Position numbers and translations under genes: made by a program. Positions 1 to 11,178 of a stretch of DNA of 31,572 nucleotides are shown here, piece by piece. This stretch comes from Apostichopus leukothele. Lineage: Eukaryota; Echinodermata; Holothuroidea; Aspidochirotida; Stichopodidae. A model generated the notes under the pieces. It had not been told where the DNA came from. It searched no databases and worked only from the letters and a program-made list of their open reading frames with translations. Where the stretch lies: NCBI GenBank assembly GCA_010014835.2, contig JAAAKB020000008.1:4662325-4693896 (forward strand), read 5' to 3'. Numbering within the stretch: the first letter of the stretch is position 1; every line of letters starts with the position of its first letter.

Positions 1-215
1 ATGTATAACAAGAATCATTTATTATGTATTAAAAGAATCATGTATTGCAAGAATTATTTATTATGTATTGCAAGAAGTATGTGCTACAGGAATCATATAG
101 AACAAGAAACATGTGTGTTGCAAGAATCATATATTGCGAGAATCATGTATAACAAGAATCATGTATTACAAGAATCATGTGCTATAGGAATCATTTAAAC
201 AAGAATCGTGTTGCA
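1..215. repeat. Degenerate minisatellite, unit about 20-24 bp, at the window edge
   Basis: The stretch repeats variants of CAAGAATCATGTATT and CAGGAATCAT, with linkers of changing length. It is open at the left edge, so the array probably continues outside the window. A 65-codon open frame runs through it, but it only reflects the repeat and is not a gene. Confidence 0.8.
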
Positions 216-217
216 AA

Positions 218-465
218 ATTTGGTGGTAGCTGTGCTATACTGTATCTGTTCATACTGTAGTAGTGTTAGTTGGTAACTGTGCTGTACTGTATCTGTTCAT
301 AGTTGTGTTTGTTAGTAGCTGTGCTATACTGTATCTGTTCATAGTAATTTGTTGATAGCTGTACTGTACTGTATCTGCTTGTTGTAGTGTTTGTTGGTAG
401 CTGTGATGTACTGTATCTGTTCATAAGAGTGTTTGTTGGTATCTGTGCTGTTTCTGCTCATTTGT
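218..465. repeat. Minisatellite, unit about 42 bp, six copies
   Basis: Six copies of a unit built on TAGCTGTGCTGTACTG followed by TATCTGTTCATAG and a GTGTTTGT linker. Copies start near 223, 271, 313, 352, 395 and 437, a spacing of 39 to 48 bp. Copies differ by substitutions and small indels, so the array is old or slowly homogenised. It directly abuts the previous array but is unrelated in sequence. Confidence 0.85.
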
Positions 466-2222
466 TTATTTTCACAACTCTACAACCAGTTATGACTGCT
501 TCAGGGTATTATTTAACAGGATGCCAATCTCTGGACACCAACATCTACATTATGTGACATGTTCATATTAAATCTGCCCCTGCAGTGTGTTGTTCAGTCA
601 ACATACCTACAATACACATAATCTGAGAAAACGGTCGTTGTACTCTTTGTTTTTCAGTGCAAAAACTGCCAGGGTGATCCTCTGTGTGGTCTCCAAAATG
701 GCTCCTCAATAAATGTATGTATACTACATTAAAACATTCATTGCCCAGGCAGCAGAGTAGTATGGTAGACATCAACCACCAGACGAGAAATGACTACAAG
801 CTCCTCTCCCCCCTTCCCCCTCCTCTGAAATGTTACACTTCTAAAAGTTGAATGGTTTAAGTTTGTGGAGGAGAGTAGAAAAGGGAAGGTAGTGTCCATA
901 GAGATTAATTTCCCTATCTTCTCCACTCTCCAGTAGGGACAGAATATTTCTTGAATAACACTGCAAGCTACATTCATGAATACTAGTGTGGAATACTATG
1001 ATATGAATGGTGGACAACAGATATTTGGAATAAATGTGTTCCTATCTTGAAGGACGCGGGTTCACAGTCCACATCTAGTGCAATCAAGTTGGCAGATTTG
1101 TGACACCAAATATGGTCACTTTGTCCTCCCTGAAATGACATCCTTTCTGAGATGCGAGTACAACTTTGTGTCGTGTAAGTAACGTTACATCATCCCTATG
1201 ATTAACATACTGCCATGTATAGACAGTTCCTATGGCTTGACGTCGAAACCCATCTGTGGGTGTCCCGAAAGTCTAGCGGGACAAAGATACCTTCTTGAAA
1301 TGTTGCGATCCTACAATTCGTCAGCAAATTTCATTACCAATTAATTGTCTGTGCAATAAGATCATGAATATTCATGAGCTCATCAAAAACAACCCTACAT
1401 TTCAGGAATCCTGCAGAACCTATGACCCAACCTGAATTGTAAATAAGCAAAGAAAATATTGCTTCTTTAACAACCAAATAATTGTGTCGGGATACAAACA
1501 GCTTGCTGGGAAGGGAGCAAATAATTTGGAAAATGTCAGCCTGAAATGGCTGGAAACCACCTGTTTCATCTCACTTAGACCATCATCAGACAAACTTGAC
1601 AGTGCCAATGTTTATGGAATGTTCATTTATCATGCTGTAAATGCCTGCAAGGGTAATATACATATCACACGCCAGCCTCTCTCCCAGTATAAATCACTGC
1701 TGTTGGGGTATTTCTTCTATGAGACCAACCACACTTTTGTCAGTCAAGGTATAGTGCCATCATATGGCTTACACCTTCACTATAGATTAAAAGCTTTTAA
1801 ACAAGGGTTTGGATCCAAACTTTACCCCTAAGCATCCCAACAGAGGTTTCCTCAACAAGTAAAGTGGTGTGGAGAGGGTAGGGAGAGAGAGAGAAGAGGG
1901 ATCATGTCCCCTTAAAGTTTTAAGGAGGGTTTTTCTCACAGATTCTAATGATATATATGGCCTTACTGTAAGTTTACAGGAGACGAACATAATCAAGAGA
2001 CTTTCCATCAGGTTTGCTGATGTCTCATGAGCTCACCTTCCCTACCATGATACAAGATGCCTGACTTCATTCAGTTCATTCACATTTAAGAGAATTTGTT
2101 AATTGTACTTAGCGAATATGAAGCTACCTGTTGAAGTACTCACTACTCACTACGAAACCGTTACTACTCTACTAAATTGCCAGTCTGACATAAGAGACAC
2201 AAATGAGTGAATGAGGACTTAC
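466..2222. other. Non-repetitive AT-rich stretch, probably intron downstream of the receptor exon
   Basis: No recognisable exon was found on either strand. Minus-strand exons here would be the next exons of the nuclear receptor (hinge and ligand-binding domain), but no frame shows ligand-binding-domain sequence. A 115-codon plus-strand frame (1484-1831) has no known domain and no convincing start. Two small adjacent hairpins lie at 1248-1283. Confidence 0.4.
1248..1283. other. Two adjacent short hairpins
   Basis: ACCCA (1248-1252) pairs with TGGGT (1257-1261) around a four-base loop. Next to it, TGTCCCG (1261-1267) pairs with CGGGACA (1277-1283) around a nine-base loop. The two stems share base 1261, so they would compete for it. 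They could be part of a structured RNA or mere chance; no known RNA family is recognised. Confidence 0.3.
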
Positions 2223-2467
2223 GTTCTGGTTTCATGCCGACATCCAGACACTTTTTCAACCGGCAGGCTGGGCAATGCCGCCTGGTATACAGGTCCATTA
2301 CACAATTGCCATTGGCCTCACAGGAAAACTTGGCTTTGCTCTTGATCTTACGGCCGAAGAAACTTTTGCAGCTTTCGCAGGAAACAACGGTGTAATGAAG
2401 GCCACTGGCTTTGTCCCCGCAGACTAAACATTTCTGCTTGGAGTAGTCAACAGACATTTTCTCAAAC
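2223..2467 (-). CDS. Nuclear receptor DNA-binding-domain exon, NR1 group (EcR/LXR/FXR-like)
   Basis: This exon encodes a ligand-regulated transcription factor's DNA-binding domain, expected to act in the nucleus on hormone response elements. Counting from the ATG at 2457 (context GAAAATGT), zinc is bound by Cys10, 13, 27 and 30 (finger 1) and Cys46, 52, 62 and 65 (finger 2), with a conserved Cys70. The tail RLKKCLDVGMKPE and the stretch NCVMDLYTRRHC resemble the EcR/LXR/FXR pattern of subfamily NR1H. The P-box reads CESCKSFF instead of CEGCKGFF. The usual basic residue after FF is Gly35. The 5' border is a TTATTCCTCAG acceptor. The 3' border is GTAAGT right after codon 78 plus one base (phase 1). 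Reading is also open from the acceptor to the ATG (Phe-Glu-Lys), so coding may begin upstream. Hinge and ligand-binding exons were not found here. The domain call is firm; subfamily is less sure. Confidence 0.93.
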
Positions 2468-3158
2468 CTGAGGAATAAGCAAGAAACAATATAATTAACT
2501 ATTATATTCGGTCAAAAAACTATTTTCTGATCATGCAAAATCTCCACTTGACAGGTGATTTCCAGCAGCTCTGAAAGCACCTCCCTGATTGGTATATACT
2601 GCAATGTCTGTCTCCCTCTAGTTAGGGAAAATAACTTTGATTTGTTCTACAAATATCTGAACTAATAATGAATGGAACACTGCTAATAGTAAATACTCTC
2701 CACTGTAGCATTAGGCTAGTGGAATATTCAAACCTTCTTTGTTCAAGTATCTACAAAAGTTTTTAGAAGTCTTTGATTCATTACTATATAGCATGAGTTT
2801 CTATGCGGTACAGAGAATAACATTTGCCGACTACTGTAATAGGTGGAGAGTACAGCACCAGTCTATGAAGGTAGGCTACCCCAAGCAGAGACAGCCATTT
2901 AATCTGCATAGCAGTTCATAACTTTTTGCATAACGATGTGGCAAACATTTCTTCCCATAAAACAGACTCTTCCTCCCCTTCCCCAGAAAGAATCAAATTA
3001 TCCTTCCTTAGTCCAACATTAGCCATGCATGCACAGCTTGGTGGTGAGGCCATTATTATAATGAAAGTAAATCTCTTTAATATCATCCACATGTGTTCTA
3101 ATAACTGAAGTAGAGAAATGCCCCTAGTTGAGACCATGTTACAATGGAACATTTACAT

Positions 3159-3190
3159 TTATATATATATGTATATAAATATATATATAA
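3159..3190. repeat. AT-rich microsatellite (TA)n, interrupted
   Basis: Alternating TA runs are broken by GTATATAAAT. The tract is able to unwind easily and is probably length-variable. Confidence 0.85.
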
Positions 3191-4330
3191 ACTGTAAGTG
3201 AGAAAATGTTTGCTAGCTCTGTGATACAAATATTTACTTTGTTTGGTTCTGGTCTTTTAAACCACTAATGAATGTAATCGAATATTTCCTAAATAGTACT
3301 CATTATTAAATAGAATGAAACTTTTCCTAGGTTTGACCATGTAAACCTAGCAAATGGTGCATTCAAAGCATTGGGACCGAGGGCTACTGTTTCTCCTCGG
3401 CACTTAATAGCTATACAAGAAATGGCATCAGATAAATTGATATTTGAGGATGTTTTCTCGCATGAAATCCTTAGTACGACAGTTTCAAAGTTGTGCATGA
3501 TATGGCTCAGAGCAAACAAGATTTATGACAGAATTGGACTCGTGTACACAACTGTGGCGTCAGTGACGGCCAAGGTCGGTGGAACATAGCAGCCAATCGT
3601 CGCTGATCGCACGACTCCTTCATGAAGATAATAATGCCTGTCCTGAGATAAAGCATCATATCAGTCAGTACAACCCTCCCAACATTAACTCATTAATACC
3701 AAAATGCAATTTACCGAAGACTTTAGAGAGACCAGATCATAGTGATGTAGCAAGACAAATTTAGACAAACACGACCGAATCAACTACTCGTGCAGCCTAT
3801 CAGAGGCAGCAGAAGTCATTACCAAAAGTGCAGCAATGTTTGCCAATTCATGGTTACCGTTTATTTCTCGAAATGGACTAAATACCAGCCCAACGATGTT
3901 CACGCGCCGCTGTGAGTAACTTAAAGACGAAAAACCACGGCTGACTGGAGGTACAAACTTGTCAGCTAGACAGCTACATGACATCGCTTCTGTCCTTTGC
4001 AAATTGATAGAATTTAAGACTAATCCATATATAGCAGAACTGCCTGCCTTTCATCCAGGGTTCCAACACCTAAAGATTCTGTTACAACTTTGTTTCCCAT
4101 TCCTGCGACCTCCTTTTGAAAATCTTTTGGTAGGAGACTGAGAATTGGAAGAGAGACAAACAAGAAGAAAAGGAAAACAAAACCCAGAGAGGAGCTTGCT
4201 TTACCTGCGGCATTCCTTAGGCCTTTGGATATTTTTTCAATTGCAGATTAAACACAGGCAACTTTATATGAGGTAATTTCATGCTTTCTGAGTTTTTTCT
4301 AGACTTGATTCCCTCCAGGGGAAAAGACGT

Positions 4331-4372
4331 TTTTTTTCTCCTCTCTCTCTCTCTCTTTTTTCTTTAAAGAAG
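4331..4372. repeat. Polypyrimidine tract with (CT)n core
   Basis: A T-run, then about eight CT units (4341-4356), then T-rich sequence. It resembles a splice-acceptor pyrimidine tract followed by TTTAAAG, but no coding frame follows. Confidence 0.8.
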
Positions 4373-6092
4373 TGACTGGATACAATGTGAATAGGCAGAG
4401 AGGGTTGAATGGAATGCCGAGTAAACAGGAATAAGCCAAAAAGAAACGAAAGGATATTTCCTGAATAGAAGAAGTAAAGAAAGAAAGCAAAAACGTGAAG
4501 GTCAAGCAGCTTGAAAGGCAGAGAAATGACACAAAAGGAATAACCCAGCGTGGGGCTAAAGTAATTGAAGCTAATGTCCCGAGCCCGCTGTGTCTTCCTC
4601 CTTAGATTCCAAGACTCAACTTCTCCTTCGAGATGTACTTTCGAGAACAACTTGCACTTTCTTTCCTGTATACTTTCATGAGACAGGCTTGTTGGAATGT
4701 GTACACAGGTACATATAACCCCACAGTGTGATAATGAGGCACTGTATCAACAATCAATGCCAGGGATTTCATGATATTCTGAAACATTCCTCAGCAATGT
4801 TATTCCCCACGTAGTCCCCCCCTTTCCATTCTACCTTCATAAATTATTCCTTCAGTAGTTCATGGGCATACCATGGTTACCTGTACAGGATATTACTCAT
4901 TGTTTGGTTTTTCAGGATCTGGGGTATTTGCTTTTTACACTATTAGGTCAATTAAGCACATGATACTTTAAAACTCATTTCTATTGCCTAAAATTTTTTA
5001 GCAAGCTAGAAATTGATAAAAGTTCTGAATAGCTATACATTCCTGGAAATTCTGGTTATCCAAATTATAACCAAATACCTGGGAAGTATCTTATAAAAGA
5101 TATAAAGGTATCAGAACAGACAATTCCTTCCAGACTGGCAGTAAAATAGTTCTTGAGGTTTGAATGTGAGCGACCACCCGACTTTCTTCCATATTTTGGG
5201 TTGCGAAAGAGAGCCATGGTCTTTATACTAAGCAAAGTTGATGTCTAAGTGTTTAAAGTAAATACCACCTTTACTTCCAAAAATGGATGTGATCTAAAGC
5301 AGCTAAACTTTCAAATTATCTGCAAAAGTTGTGATGAAGAAAAAAAGAAAAATTCTTTCATGATACTACTTGCAAGGGTGGGTTGGTTTGTGTACCAGTT
5401 TGAGGGGCTGATGCCAGGGATTAAGCCACAATCATTTGATACAGCTGTCAAAGTACTATGTATATATATGACCAGGAAAAGAACTATTAAGCTACATCTA
5501 CACATTAATGTTCATGTATATGAAAAGGTTCCAATAATTCAATCAGAACATTGCTGTAACTCCTCCTCCTTCTCTCCAGTTTCCCTTGAAGTACAACTAA
5601 CCTTTTAATTTAGATCTTTCACACTCAAAAGAGTTGTGAAGTTCACTCTTTGTTTATGGTGGGAAATTTTGCCCCAATCAAATTGATTAACCTTGGTAAG
5701 GCTTGACATTGTTGAACCTTGACCTTAATTTACTAACAGAGATAAAAGTGAGGAAAGTTCAAGCCTCTGATGTGTCACCTTCCAATAATAACAAGGGAAA
5801 CAAGAGTTATTGTATGTTTTGAGCATGAAATACCCATGTGAGTAAATGTACTTTTGGCAAATGAAGTCTTTAAAACTTGGAATTCTCTTCCAAAACTGAT
5901 ATGTACGAAGTTATAATGGGGCAATATATCAAAAACTATATGTACCACTTAATTTCTAGTCTCATTATGTTGTAAGTTCAAGAACGGATGAATAGAGACA
6001 TGATATCCCTTTCATAGTGTATGCCGTGTACACCTAGGTGTAGATGTAGGCCTAGCTTTAGCTATATCATATAGCATGTTTACTTATATAGG

Positions 6093-6715
6093 AGAACAAG
6101 AAATACTTCATAATGTTCATAGGCAACCTAGTGACTAACACTGCATTATTTATACCTCTAATGTAACAAGAAATACTTCATAATGTTCATAGGTAACCTA
6201 GTCACTAACACTGCATTATTTATACCTCTTATGTAACAATCCTTCATTATGTTCATACAGTAGGTAACCTAGTGACTAACATTGCATTATTTAAACCTCT
6301 AATGTAACAATACTTCATAATGTTCATAGGTAACCTAGTCACTAACACTGCATAATTTACACCTTTAATATAACAAGAAATACTTCATAATGTTCATAGG
6401 TAACGTAGTGACTAACACTGCATTATTTAAACCTCTAATGTAACAATACTTCATAATGTTCATAGGTAACCTAGTCACTAACACTGCATTCTTTATACTG
6501 TACCGCTAATATAATTTACTTAATAATGTTCATAGGTAACGTAGTGACTAACACTGCATTACTTATACCTCTAATGTAACAAGAAATACTTCATAACGTT
6601 CATAGGTAACCTAGTCACTAACACTGCATTATTAATACCTCTAATGTAACAATACTTAATAATGTTCATAGGTAACCTAGTCACTAACACTGCATTATTT
6701 ATATCTCTTATGTAA
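6093..6715. repeat. Minisatellite, unit 65-71 bp, nine copies, with two-unit alternation
   Basis: Nine copies carry CTTCATAATGTTCATAGG, then TAACCTAGT-G/C-ACTAACACTG, then CATTATTTATACCTCTAATG. The GTTCAT element occurs near 6115, 6185, 6251, 6322, 6392, 6459, 6529, 6599 and 6664. The base after CTAGT or GTAGT alternates G,C,G,C,G,C,G,C,C across the nine copies. This indicates growth by dimers of about 137 bp rather than single units. Confidence 0.93.
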
Positions 6716-7973
6716 AAAGGAATATTACATTCTGGCTGTATTAATTAACATAGTTACTGGAGTGACAATGTAAATTAATGTAATTTTATTAATGATATTC
6801 AATGCTTCTTTCCTTGCCCATGTTTCATAAAAGCTATAGGGTTTAGACAGTTCACAAATATTAAAACTGTTCTGTTCCGTGAATGCATTGGTAAGCTGTT
6901 GCCTTGAGGCAAAACAAAATATCTTGATGGTCTCTTATTCCCAATCGAGATCACTGTAGAAATAAATCAACCAAAATAATTGCTAAGGACTGGATGGATG
7001 AATGAATGTGTTCCTTCAAAAAACAACTTATTCCATAATAGCATATGTGCAACAAATGTTCAATAAATCCTTGTGTATGCATATTAAGCATATTAAGTAT
7101 TCATCTCCAAGGAGGAGGGGGAAGGTAGGAGTTTGCAGGATAAATAGGCCAAGTGAAGTGAACTTATGCATTCATGAAAATCTCTCCTGATTTGCCATAT
7201 ATACGTAGAACCTCGGAAATGTCTTTCTAATGACTAGAGGTGAACATGGCCTTCATTAAAGTTAAAATAGTTGCACACGTATGCTGTTATTAATGTTAGA
7301 ACTGATGACAAGTTATATACAATACCAGTGGTCTCTCTCATCCTCTCTGGGAAGAGAAACCAAAACTAGACACCAGAACAGAAAAAAAGAAGAAGGCAAC
7401 TGGGAAAGCTAAACATTAATTTAGCAAATGGAATGGCTAGACAAAGACGCAAGCTGCCAGACAGGTAGATGAAGATTACGATGATAGATGATAACACAGA
7501 ATAATGTACAGTATAATGTCATAATATAGTCTGAACACAACAACCCAAAACTGCTGACGAATGTTGGGTGCTTGGAATGTGTTTTGGTGGAGATTCTACA
7601 GCCCAGATTATATAGGCACCAGTAAGATCATATGATGGATTTACATACATAGATTTATTGCTATATGTAAGGGATTATTGATAGCTAGGGAGGCTGGAAG
7701 GCTCACAACATTATTCTTTTTTGAGAATAGCTCTTTGATAAATGCTCTGATCTGCATTAATATGACCAACTCACCGATGATGTAATTGACATGAACCAAT
7801 AGCGATAACTACTCTCACCAAGAGTAAAGACTGAAATGTTTTGTTGTCTGTGTCATGTGGTTCTGGTGCTCAAGACATTCTATATCCAAAGCTGAAGACT
7901 TGATTAAGTCTGGCTGGTTTAATGACATGTCATTAATACCACAAATATGCTCTGAAATGACCAAGTAGCCATA
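6716..7973. other. Non-repetitive stretch with no supported gene
   Basis: Only short open frames without domain sequence are present (for example 7002-7190). Nothing was seen that supports an exon, an RNA gene or a transposon. Confidence 0.4.
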
Positions 7974-8243
7974 GTAACTACAACTCATTCTGTGATCCGT
8001 TAACCCTTACAGACACTCCAGTGATGATACTATGTTAGATCTAACTGTTACGATAGTAACTACAACTTATTCTGTGATCCACTCCAATGATGATACTATG
8101 TAGATCTAAACTGTTACTATAAAGTAACTATAACTAATTCTGTGATCCACTCTAATGATGATACTATGTAGATCTAAACTGTTACTATAGTAACTACAAC
8201 TAATTCTGTGATCCACTCCAATGATGATACTATGTAGATCTAA
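7974..8243. repeat. Minisatellite, unit about 66 bp, four copies
   Basis: Each copy begins with GTAACTACAACTAATTCTG and continues with TGATCCACTCCAATGATG and ATACTATGTAGATCTAAAC. The first copy is longer by about 15 bp because of an inserted TTAACCCTTACAGACA-like segment. The later three copies are nearly identical, so the expansion is recent. Confidence 0.9.
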
Positions 8244-9335
8244 AACATCTATAATGCCCCTACATTAATACTACCACCATGGTACTACCACAGTATATCA
8301 ACCCATTGATGTTCATTTGAATGAAAAAAACTGCTTCAAGCCACCAATAATAATAATTTATGCAGAGGATGTTAATCATAGACAACACTGAAAACTAAGA
8401 AAATACAGAGAAAACATCTTTTATTTTAATTTTGTTTTTAAAAAAGATGCATGTCATGAATGTGTTCCTTGAATCTACTCATCACAAATCAATACAACTT
8501 CTCAAGAGTCACCTTGGAATGCTACTACTCTCTGTGAAATAAGCAGAAAGATAATTTCATCAAATGATCTGCACTGCAGAGAAAGATTGGGAAAATGTAT
8601 ATAGACCAATCGTGATCGTCCAGGTGTGTTGAATGCTGACGAGAAAGATCATGTTTATGTTAGCTAACATAGCGGAGAGACTCCTCGAACTGGTCTTCAG
8701 AGAGCTTGTCTTCTGAGGAGGAGGCCAAAACAAACTCACTTAATCTGATTACCAAAAGCGCAGACTGCCGGCTTCCATAAACATGTTTAAAGCTGACAAG
8801 AAGGTTATGACAGTTGCTATGTTTGGCTTGATTCATTCATACAATTCGTGCCGGTGTTTATACAGTCCTGCAAGTAGCGGCAGGGAAATTAGCCCCGAAA
8901 CAAGGCCGCCAACGACAATCAGACTTCTATCAAACCTCACCGAGTACTACCGTCGTCCAGGGTTACTACAAGTTGTATTGAAGACTGCATCCACAGTTTC
9001 ATTTACGAACAATCTATTATTACTGGCCAAAGCCTTTGTAAATATAATGATCTGCAGTCAATTTGAGTTATTTTGTGAAAATAGTTGGTCAAATATTACA
9101 AAGAATTTCAGAAGCAAAGTAATCATATAAATCTTTATAAAGTTTGGGAGTCTGATACCAGTAGAGTGCAGAATGGATTACTAATGTAGATATCACAAAT
9201 TACAGAATACTACATATGAGAACAATAAAGGTCAAATAGATGTCTGGTGGACTGGGACTGGCAGGTATGACTTATATTTGGCAGGCATTCATCCAGGGTC
9301 ATAGGTGTAGCTGAAGGGTCAGGGAGGGCTACCAG
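8244..9335. other. Non-repetitive stretch with no supported gene
   Basis: A 115-codon plus-strand frame (8783-9130) begins with an ATG but shows no known domain, signal peptide or splice structure. CpG is locally more frequent near 8,700-8,960. No function can be assigned. Confidence 0.4.
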
Positions 9336-9822
9336 TGCTTTTACACTAAACCTGGATCTGAGCTCCTGACCCTATCAGTAGATCACATTAACAGTGAATG
9401 ATAACATGCCTTGATCATGCCTTGATCATGCCTTGATCCGGGCACATTTACACTTAGCTCTGATCCTCTCTGTGCACAGCTAATGCTATTTAAAGCAGAT
9501 CTGGCTGCCAGACTACTTCAATTTAAACACCAGTTATATGCAGCACTACGTGCGCTACTGCACATGTAGTGAAGTTCCGTTGAGAGACTCAGTGGTTGCA
9601 TAGGTTGCATAATGTAAAGGTCACCAATGATCTCGGATCACCGTTGATCCTAGAGTTTATCCACTACAAATGTGATCTCGTGCTCGGGGTCTGATCCTCC
9701 CCCCTTGCCAGGATCGAAATTGGAGGATCAGATCCCGATCTGCATTTATACTACAACCTTAAAGCTGGAGCACAGCATCTGATCCTGAGCAAGAGATCAG
9801 ATTCGGATCTAGTGTAAAAGCA
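9336..9822. mobile_element. Nonautonomous DNA transposon (MITE-like) with terminal inverted repeats
   Basis: The ends are perfect 13-bp inverted repeats: TGCTTTTACACTA at 9336-9348 and TAGTGTAAAAGCA at 9810-9822. Similarity continues inward in imperfect form (GGATCTGAGCTCCTGA against GATCTGATCTCTTGC, read from the right end). The 487-bp body has no transposase frame, so mobility would depend on an enzyme supplied in trans. Both subterminal zones are packed with GATC and GGATC words, plus three tandem copies of CATGCCTTGAT (9408-9437). No clear target-site duplication was found, so the superfamily is not assigned. Ends could shift by a few bases. Confidence 0.72.
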
Positions 9823-10021
9823 ACCTACTGTAACACACAAGTAACTCTTCAACAAAGATGACAACAATGGTGGCAGCAGTATCATAAAGACACTGAGAAA
9901 CTCAACTGACAAAATCAACCATACCATCAATAATACCATATAAACATTTCCTCATCTTTATCTGATAGAAAAATTATGTTGATATGTACTGCTCATACTG
10001 TCAATTCTACAAGTGCTTACA

Positions 10022-10076
10022 ATGAAGGGGAGTGGGTGGGGGTGAGGGGGGGGGTGAGGGGAGTGTGGTGGGGACT
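10022..10076 (+). repeat. G-rich low-complexity tract
   Basis: Several runs of three to nine G on the plus strand are separated by one to three bases. The tract could form a G-quadruplex. Confidence 0.75.
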
Positions 10077-10491
10077 TGAAAGTACACTATAGAAATGGTC
10101 CCAACTAGATGAAAGCTGATGCCAGGTTATTTACATACATTGGATGATGCATCAAGGAAATTGGTTAAACCAAACTGAAAAATTCATCAGTATAATAAAA
10201 ACAGCAAGGTAGTTAATCCTACACATGGAAGAAACAGAGAAGCACACAGTGTGCAACTGTTGCCACTGACCAATGGGGAGTGTTGATTAGGCTGGCAGCC
10301 ATACATATTCATAACTTCAAACCTTGAAAGAGAAAGTAGAGTGATGTTTAGCAGACTATCATGGGATAAGAAAACAACCAGGCTACACAGACAGGCCACT
10401 ATTAGGTTTACCTTCTATACTAAAACACATACCTACCACAATAAAATACAACCATGCCTATAGTACCCCCAGGACACAGCTAGCCTAACAT

Positions 10492-10505
10492 ACACACACA
10501 CACAC
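10492..10505. repeat. (CA)n microsatellite
   Basis: About seven CA units. Confidence 0.85.
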
Positions 10506-10795
10506 TGATTGTTGTTGCTATGTTATTGCCAGCCTATTGGTATGTCCATATCTGCTTCTGTCACTGCTAGTCTTCTAATTTATGTTTTTCATCTGTTTCT
10601 AACTTTCCCAATGTATGATTCTTTCATACCACACATAGCTGATGGTGAAGTAACAGAATATACCAGTCCACAAGATGGCTGAAACTCCTTAGAGAGTTAT
10701 TCAGGCTCCCCAGGAAGCAGAAACAGATGTTTATCTTCACCAATCCATCAACACACTATAAATTTTCCATAATCCATTTTTCTAAGTTGAACAAG

Positions 10796-10811
10796 GTTGT
10801 TGTTGTTGTTG
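10796..10811. repeat. (TTG)n microsatellite
   Basis: About five TTG units. Confidence 0.85.
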
Positions 10812-11098
10812 TAATGAAGACTGTCTGATAAATCATATAAATTTCCAACCCAAGCTTGGTTTTTATCAATAAGGAAGTTTTACATTTGTGGGTGTAAGTA
10901 TGAAATCAGCTTTGGCTCCCAAAAAGTCCCTTTGGGATGCCAAGGTTTTAAATGCAAAAGTGATACTGTGGGATACCATATTTATATCAATTATGGACAA
11001 CTGTTCCACCAATCACTTATTCAAACTCTAGCCATTTCCAGGTCGAGGACAAATCATCCCATACCAAAGAAATATGGCCCAGTGTGTCAAGAATAGAA

Positions 11099-11178
11099 GT
11101 GGAAGGGAGGGAAGGCAGGGGGGGGGGGACAGGGGGGCGATATGAAGGTGGAAGATGAGTGTGTATGGGGTGGGAAGG
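11099..11178 (+). repeat. G-rich low-complexity tract
   Basis: Purine-rich sequence with a run of about ten G and further runs of four to six G, suitable for G-quadruplex formation. Confidence 0.7.

Larger units (their letters stand above)
2468..6092. other. Probable intron or intergenic sequence, no supported gene
   Basis: It contains an AT tract and a CT tract, listed separately. A 92-codon open plus-strand frame (3314-3589) follows a good acceptor-like CTTTTCCTAG ending at 3330, but it has no recognisable domain and no convincing donor. The 3370-3990 part is richer in CpG than its surroundings. No RNA gene was seen. Confidence 0.4.

Noticed and set aside
1045-1075. tRNA B-box-like GGGTTCACAGTCC
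   Set aside because: The flanking bases do not pair as a T stem and no A-box lies at the right distance.
3314-3589. 92-codon plus-strand open frame after a good acceptor-like CTTTTCCTAG
   Set aside because: No recognisable domain and no matching donor. Frames of this length are expected by chance in 31 kb.
4190-4215. Strong minus-strand donor GCAG|GTAAAG at about 4205
   Set aside because: The upstream frame is closed by a stop and has no AG acceptor between stop and donor, so no exon can be built.
4279-4650. 123-codon minus-strand Phe/Leu-rich frame
   Set aside because: It runs through the CT tract and is a low-complexity translation with no domain or splice support.
6093-6715. CRISPR-like regular repeats
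   Set aside because: Units are contiguous and diverged with no unique spacers, and the DNA is eukaryotic with no cas genes. It is a minisatellite.
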